In this document: piece after piece, positions 4,313 through 5,901 of the stretch
Position numbering within the stretch: position 1 is the first letter of the stretch
Layout of the letters: each line of letters starts with the position of its first letter
Origin: an uncultured Neisseriaceae bacterium
Lineage (GTDB): Bacteria; Pseudomonadota; Gammaproteobacteria; Burkholderiales; UBA11063
NCBI GenBank assembly: GCA_937952895.1
Contig: CALFYC010000121.1
Span: 1-5,901 of the forward strand
Direction: 5' to 3'
Length of the DNA: 5,901 nucleotides
Notes under the pieces: generated by a model
What the model saw: only the letters and a program-made list of their open reading frames with translations
Told to the model about the DNA's origin: nothing
Database searches by the model: none
Position numbers and translations under genes: made by a program

Positions 4313-4360
4313 GTTTCATCGTACTGGTTTATATCCTGTAAATAAAAAAACACTAAATGT
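4304..4360 (+). ncRNA. Repeated structured element, copy B
   Basis: The core CATCGTACTG - 9 bases - CTGTAAATAAAA at 4317-4347 matches copy A (1796-1826) at every position outside the variable 9. It is enclosed by TAGTGTTT (4309-4316) and AAACACTA (4348-4355), a perfect 8-bp stem; beyond one A-A mismatch a further ACAT/ATGT (4304-4307, 4357-4360) continues it to 12 pairs. The stem sequence differs completely from copy A while still pairing, which argues that pairing itself matters. The left arm overlaps the -10 box of the promoter at 4284-4312, so if transcription starts near 4319 the stem would exist only in DNA or in read-through RNA. Confidence 0.5.
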
Positions 4361-4416
4361 GATTATACTTTTAGTAAACAGTTATTGAAGTGGAGTTTGT
4401 ATTGTCTCTTTAAAAC

Positions 4417-4482
4417 TACAAAAAAGCCTTATTAAATAAAAAGTCTGAAACAGGTGGACTTCGGGTGCCATAGTTTTTTGTA
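4417..4482 (+). other. Inverted repeat enclosing a possible three-way junction
   Basis: TACAAAAAA (4417-4425) and TTTTTTGTA (4474-4482) form a perfect 9-bp outer stem. Inside lie TTAT/ATAA with a 3-base loop and AAGTC/GACTT with an 11-base loop. The right part ends in GGGTGCCA, tRNA-like, and GTCTG/TGGAC would make a T stem there, but the loop AAACAGG lacks TTC and no 5' acceptor partner exists. A decayed tRNA or an unrelated fold are both possible. The T6 run is on the pairing arm, so it is not a normal terminator. Confidence 0.3.
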
Positions 4483-4499
4483 TTCTTATAAGATAAGCA

Positions 4500-4580
4500 A
4501 TGACTTTGTATAAAGTCATGTCAGGCTATAGTGTAGCGATAACATGCCATCTTTGGGAGCTGGTTTACACTATAGTCTGA
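4500..4580 (+). ncRNA. Two hairpins, one carrying a tRNA-Pro-like anticodon arm
   Basis: The first hairpin is ATGACTTT/AAAGTCAT with loop GTAT (4500-4519), 8 perfect pairs. The second begins one base later: 4521-4535 (TCAGGCTATAGTGTA) pairs with 4566-4580 in 15 pairs with a single G-T wobble. Its 30-base loop holds CCATC-TTTGGGA-GCTGG, a 5+7+5 anticodon-arm shape with one T-C mismatch; the loop has U33, anticodon TGG (Pro) and G37, as tRNA-Pro has. There is no T arm and no CCA, so this is not a normal tRNA. The strong long stem is certain from sequence; the tRNA interpretation is inference. Lies 42 bases before the next gene. Confidence 0.45.
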
Positions 4581-4622
4581 TTATGTTGTAGTTTAAAATT
4601 TTCAATTTTATGGTATTCAAAA

Positions 4623-4994
4623 ATGAAACAATTAGACTTATTTACAAAAAAGCCATCATTAGAAGTTGGTAAAGCTTATAGAGTTCGTTATGGATTTAAT
4701 TTGCAACATTCTAAAGATTTTTATGTAGCAAACATCAAATATCATGGAGACCCCTGGGAAAGATGGACTCCAATATCTTATTTTATTATAACTGAAAATG
4801 ACATTGCTAGTATGGAAAGCTCATGTCATGATTGCGGCGGATATATTTGGCAAACAGGTTCTAATGGTAAAGTAGAATTTTTATATAGATGCACAAATAA
4901 TATTTATACTGAATTAGTAGGTGATGAATTAATTTCTTTTATATCAAAATTAAGAGATAAAAACATCAGGGCTAAATTTGATTTGCCACCATAA
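4623..4994 (+). CDS. Hypothetical protein with N-terminal beta-clamp-binding motif
   Basis: A 123-residue soluble protein starting MKQLDLFTKK. Residues 3-7, QLDLF, equal the consensus pentapeptide QL[SD]LF by which bacterial polymerases and repair proteins bind the beta sliding clamp; an exposed N-terminus is a plausible place for it. The body has no family I know: EVGKAYRVRYGF (14-25), a Trp-rich DPWERWTP (43-50), a CHDCGG segment (Cys68 and Cys71) and Cys90, which could bind metal though a fourth ligand is not evident, then a helical C-terminus ending AKFDLPP. Clamp-binding tags in phage proteins may recruit them to replication forks or block host replication; this is inference. The start is fixed by the motif, since no ribosome site is seen. 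tRNA-Ser begins three bases after the stop. Confidence 0.85.
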   Translation: MKQLDLFTKKPSLEVGKAYRVRYGFNLQHSKDFYVANIKYHGDPWERWTPISYFIITENDIASMESSCHDCGGYIWQTGSNGKVEFLYRCTNNIYTELVGDELISFISKLRDKNIRAKFDLPP

Positions 4995-4997
4995 ACT

Positions 4998-5087
4998 AGA
5001 GAGTAAATCAACTAGGTGTTGAGATTGCCTGCTAAGCAATTCGTGTTTATTTTTAAGCATCTGGATCGAGACCAGTGCTCTCTGCCA
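4998..5087 (+). tRNA. tRNA-Ser (GCT)
   Basis: A 90-base class II tRNA. AGAGAGT pairs with GCTCTCT (last pair T-G), then G73 and encoded CCA; G73 is the serine discriminator. The D stem is TCAA/TTGA, the anticodon arm ATTGC-CTGCTAA-GCAAT gives GCT, a long variable arm pairs GTTTA with TAAGC, and the T arm is CTGG-ATCGAGA-CCAG, with A in place of the first T of the loop. It reads AGT and AGC. The gap to the preceding stop codon is three bases. Confidence 0.95.
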
Positions 5088-5109
5088 ATTAGAGATTATA
5101 GAGATTATT

Positions 5110-5378
5110 ATGCATATTGATAATGTTAAACGGGCTAATGAAATAGTTCAAAAAATTAATTATCTTCGTCATGTAATATTATACATTGAAGATACAAGAG
5201 ATTGTTTAATACATATTAAAGCTGAAGACTTGCATGCATATGGCAGTGTTCCAAAACTTCATGGATTTACTTCTAGTATTGTATTAAATGAAGATTTAAA
5301 AAAGCTTATCTTAGTTATTTTAATAGTGAACTTATTACTCTTACTGCAGAACTTACTGCATTAGGTGTAACTCTTTAG
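5110..5378 (+). CDS. Small phage protein requiring a -1 frameshift
   Basis: ATG 5110 begins MHIDNVKRANEIVQKINYLR. In the starting frame the protein is 84 residues and ends at TAG 5362-5364 with an odd Leu/Ile-only tail (LILVILIVNLLLLLQNLLH). Shifting -1 at A AAA AAG (5298-5304) instead gives AYLSYFNSELITLTAELTALGVTL and a stop at 5376-5378, 89 residues. From memory, small phage proteins of this layout (N-terminal helix with Ala-Arg-Ala, central variable part, C-terminal helix ending L-x-A-E-L-x-x-L-G-V-x-L) are common, so the shifted frame is very likely the true end. Either the gene uses programmed frameshifting or one A is missing here. Function unknown. It lies between tRNA-Ser and tRNA-Lys. 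Confidence 0.7.
5298..5304 (+). other. Candidate -1 ribosomal frameshift site (A AAA AAG)
   Basis: The heptamer A AAA AAG stands in the right phase (TTA AAA AAG), the sequence used by Escherichia coli dnaX and the most slippery one known there. A one-base slip back joins the starting frame to the frame that carries the expected C-terminus. Stimulators look weak: only GAAG about 5 bases upstream and a short AT-rich stem (TAATA/TATTA) downstream. A missing A in the run (six instead of seven) is the simple alternative. Confidence 0.42.
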
Positions 5379-5421
5379 TGCTTTTATAAAAATTTAGAAT
5401 GTAAGCTTTGAAATTAATAAT

Positions 5422-5497
5422 GGGGTTGTGATGAAATGGTTATCATTGAAGGACTTTTAATCCTTCTTTCCAGGTTCAAGTCCTGGTAACCCCACCA
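5422..5497 (+). tRNA. tRNA-Lys (TTT)
   Basis: A 76-base tRNA. GGGGTTG pairs with TAACCCC (last pair G-T), followed by A73 and encoded CCA. The D stem is ATGA/TCAT with GG in the loop. The anticodon loop CTTTTAA gives TTT, closed by AAGGA/TCCTT. The T arm is a perfect CCAGG-TTCAAGT-CCTGG. A terminator follows five bases after the CCA end, so it is probably the last gene of its transcript. Confidence 0.96.
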
Positions 5498-5502
5498 ATT
5501 TG

Positions 5503-5522
5503 AGCATTTTTAAATGCTTTTT
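5503..5522 (+). terminator. Intrinsic terminator after tRNA-Lys
   Basis: AGCATT (5503-5508) pairs with AATGCT (5513-5518) around TTTA, followed by a T run to 5522. The stem can be one pair longer with a smaller loop. A second pairing, GAGC 5502-5505 with GCTC 5524-5527, could compete. This is the only convincing intrinsic terminator in the window and ends the unit that may begin at the 4284 promoter. Confidence 0.7.
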
Positions 5523-5557
5523 CGCTCCTTGTGAGTTTATTTTATAAGATTGAAAAT

Positions 5558-5901
5558 ATGACCGATTTATCAAAATATTATAGTATTAAAGACACTAATG
5601 GTGTCAAAACTGTTTCTTTACCAAACAATAATTTTAAAAAAGCAATAGCTGTTGGCATTTCTAGATTTGTAAAACAAATTGCTCCTTTTGTTCATGAAGA
5701 TAACTCTTCGCCTGAACAAATTGCTTATTGCAACAATTGCTCATTAGATGCTAATGATTTAGCACAATCTTTTTTAAATTATCTTTATTATGAATATATT
5801 CCAAAAAAATATAATTTTAATAGCGTTTTAAATATACTGAGTGGAAAAGATGAATCAGTTTTTATCTTTAGAAATTTAAGTTTAAAATACTATCCTAATA
5901 A
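5558..5901 (+). CDS. Hypothetical protein, cut by the window end
   Basis: ATG 5558 opens 114 codons with no stop before the end of the window, so the gene is incomplete at its 3' end. The product begins MTDLSKYYSIKDTNGVKTVS and looks soluble. It has a possible helix KKAIAVGISRFVKQIAPFV (27-45), Cys58 and Cys61 in YCNNC, an aromatic stretch LNYLYYEYIP (73-82) and a later VFIFRNLSLKYYP. No export signal or membrane helix is visible. I do not recognise the family. The ribosome site is weak (AAGAT about 10 bases upstream); it is the first gene after the terminator at 5503, so it may have its own promoter, which I could not identify. Base and codon use match the rest of the window. Confidence 0.8.
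   Translation, partial: MTDLSKYYSIKDTNGVKTVSLPNNNFKKAIAVGISRFVKQIAPFVHEDNSSPEQIAYCNNCSLDANDLAQSFLNYLYYEYIPKKYNFNSVLNILSGKDESVFIFRNLSLKYYPN

Noticed and set aside
4395..4470. A tRNA ending in GGGTGCCA at 4463-4470
   Set aside because: A T-stem can be drawn (GTCTG/TGGAC), but the loop lacks TTC, no 5' strand matches TTCGGGT, and no anticodon arm falls at the right distance.
4519..4581. 20-codon frame MSGYSVAITCHLWELVYTIV across the Pro-like hairpin
   Set aside because: No ribosome site, and the 15-bp stem explains the sequence better.

Overview
The window is a very AT-rich stretch (roughly 70% A+T by eye) with about a dozen small genes, all on the plus strand, mixed with six clear tRNA genes. 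Genes are mostly 40-220 codons and packed with overlaps or gaps of a few bases; tRNAs often sit within 3-20 nt of a stop or start codon. This is the style of an accessory or early region of a tailed bacteriophage with a mid-size to large genome, as in T5-like phages. A lipoprotein signal and a SleB-type wall hydrolase fit a phage of a Gram-negative host. The phage assignment is inference from layout and small-protein families; the host cannot be named from the sequence. The first 12 bases are an Illumina adapter end, so the left edge is probably a contig end.

Layout. 105-1532: a compact run of seven small genes (two-helix membrane protein, lipoprotein, a possibly split continuation of it, coiled-coil protein, one-helix membrane protein, conserved small phage protein). 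1533-1901: candidate promoter, a 41-residue basic protein, and copy A of a repeated structured element. 1902-2571: tRNA-Tyr, a structured leader, a SleB/CwlJ-type hydrolase and tRNA-Ile. 2588-3005: two overlapping small genes. 3006-3207: no gene, but four consecutive hairpins. 3208-4069: tRNA-Asn, the 219-residue MPTGYTA-type phage protein, tRNA-Phe. 4070-4622: almost gene-free, with a broken tRNA-Met, a good sigma70-type promoter, copy B of the repeated element, a junction-like fold and a 15-bp hairpin carrying a Pro-type anticodon arm. 4623-5087: a protein starting with a beta-clamp-binding motif, then tRNA-Ser. 5110-5497: a small gene that reaches its likely true C-terminus only by a -1 frameshift at A AAA AAG, then tRNA-Lys and a terminator. 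5558-end: an unfinished gene.

How it works together. The intact tRNAs read Tyr TAY, Ile ATY, Asn AAY, Phe TTY, Ser AGY and Lys AAR, the codons an AT-rich genome uses most, and all encode CCA. They appear to be cotranscribed with the short genes and cut out of mixed mRNA-tRNA transcripts. The strongest candidates for something undescribed are the element present twice (1786-1836 and 4304-4360), with an almost constant core and different but complementary flanks, the frameshift gene, and the structured gaps that look like reduced or decayed tRNAs.
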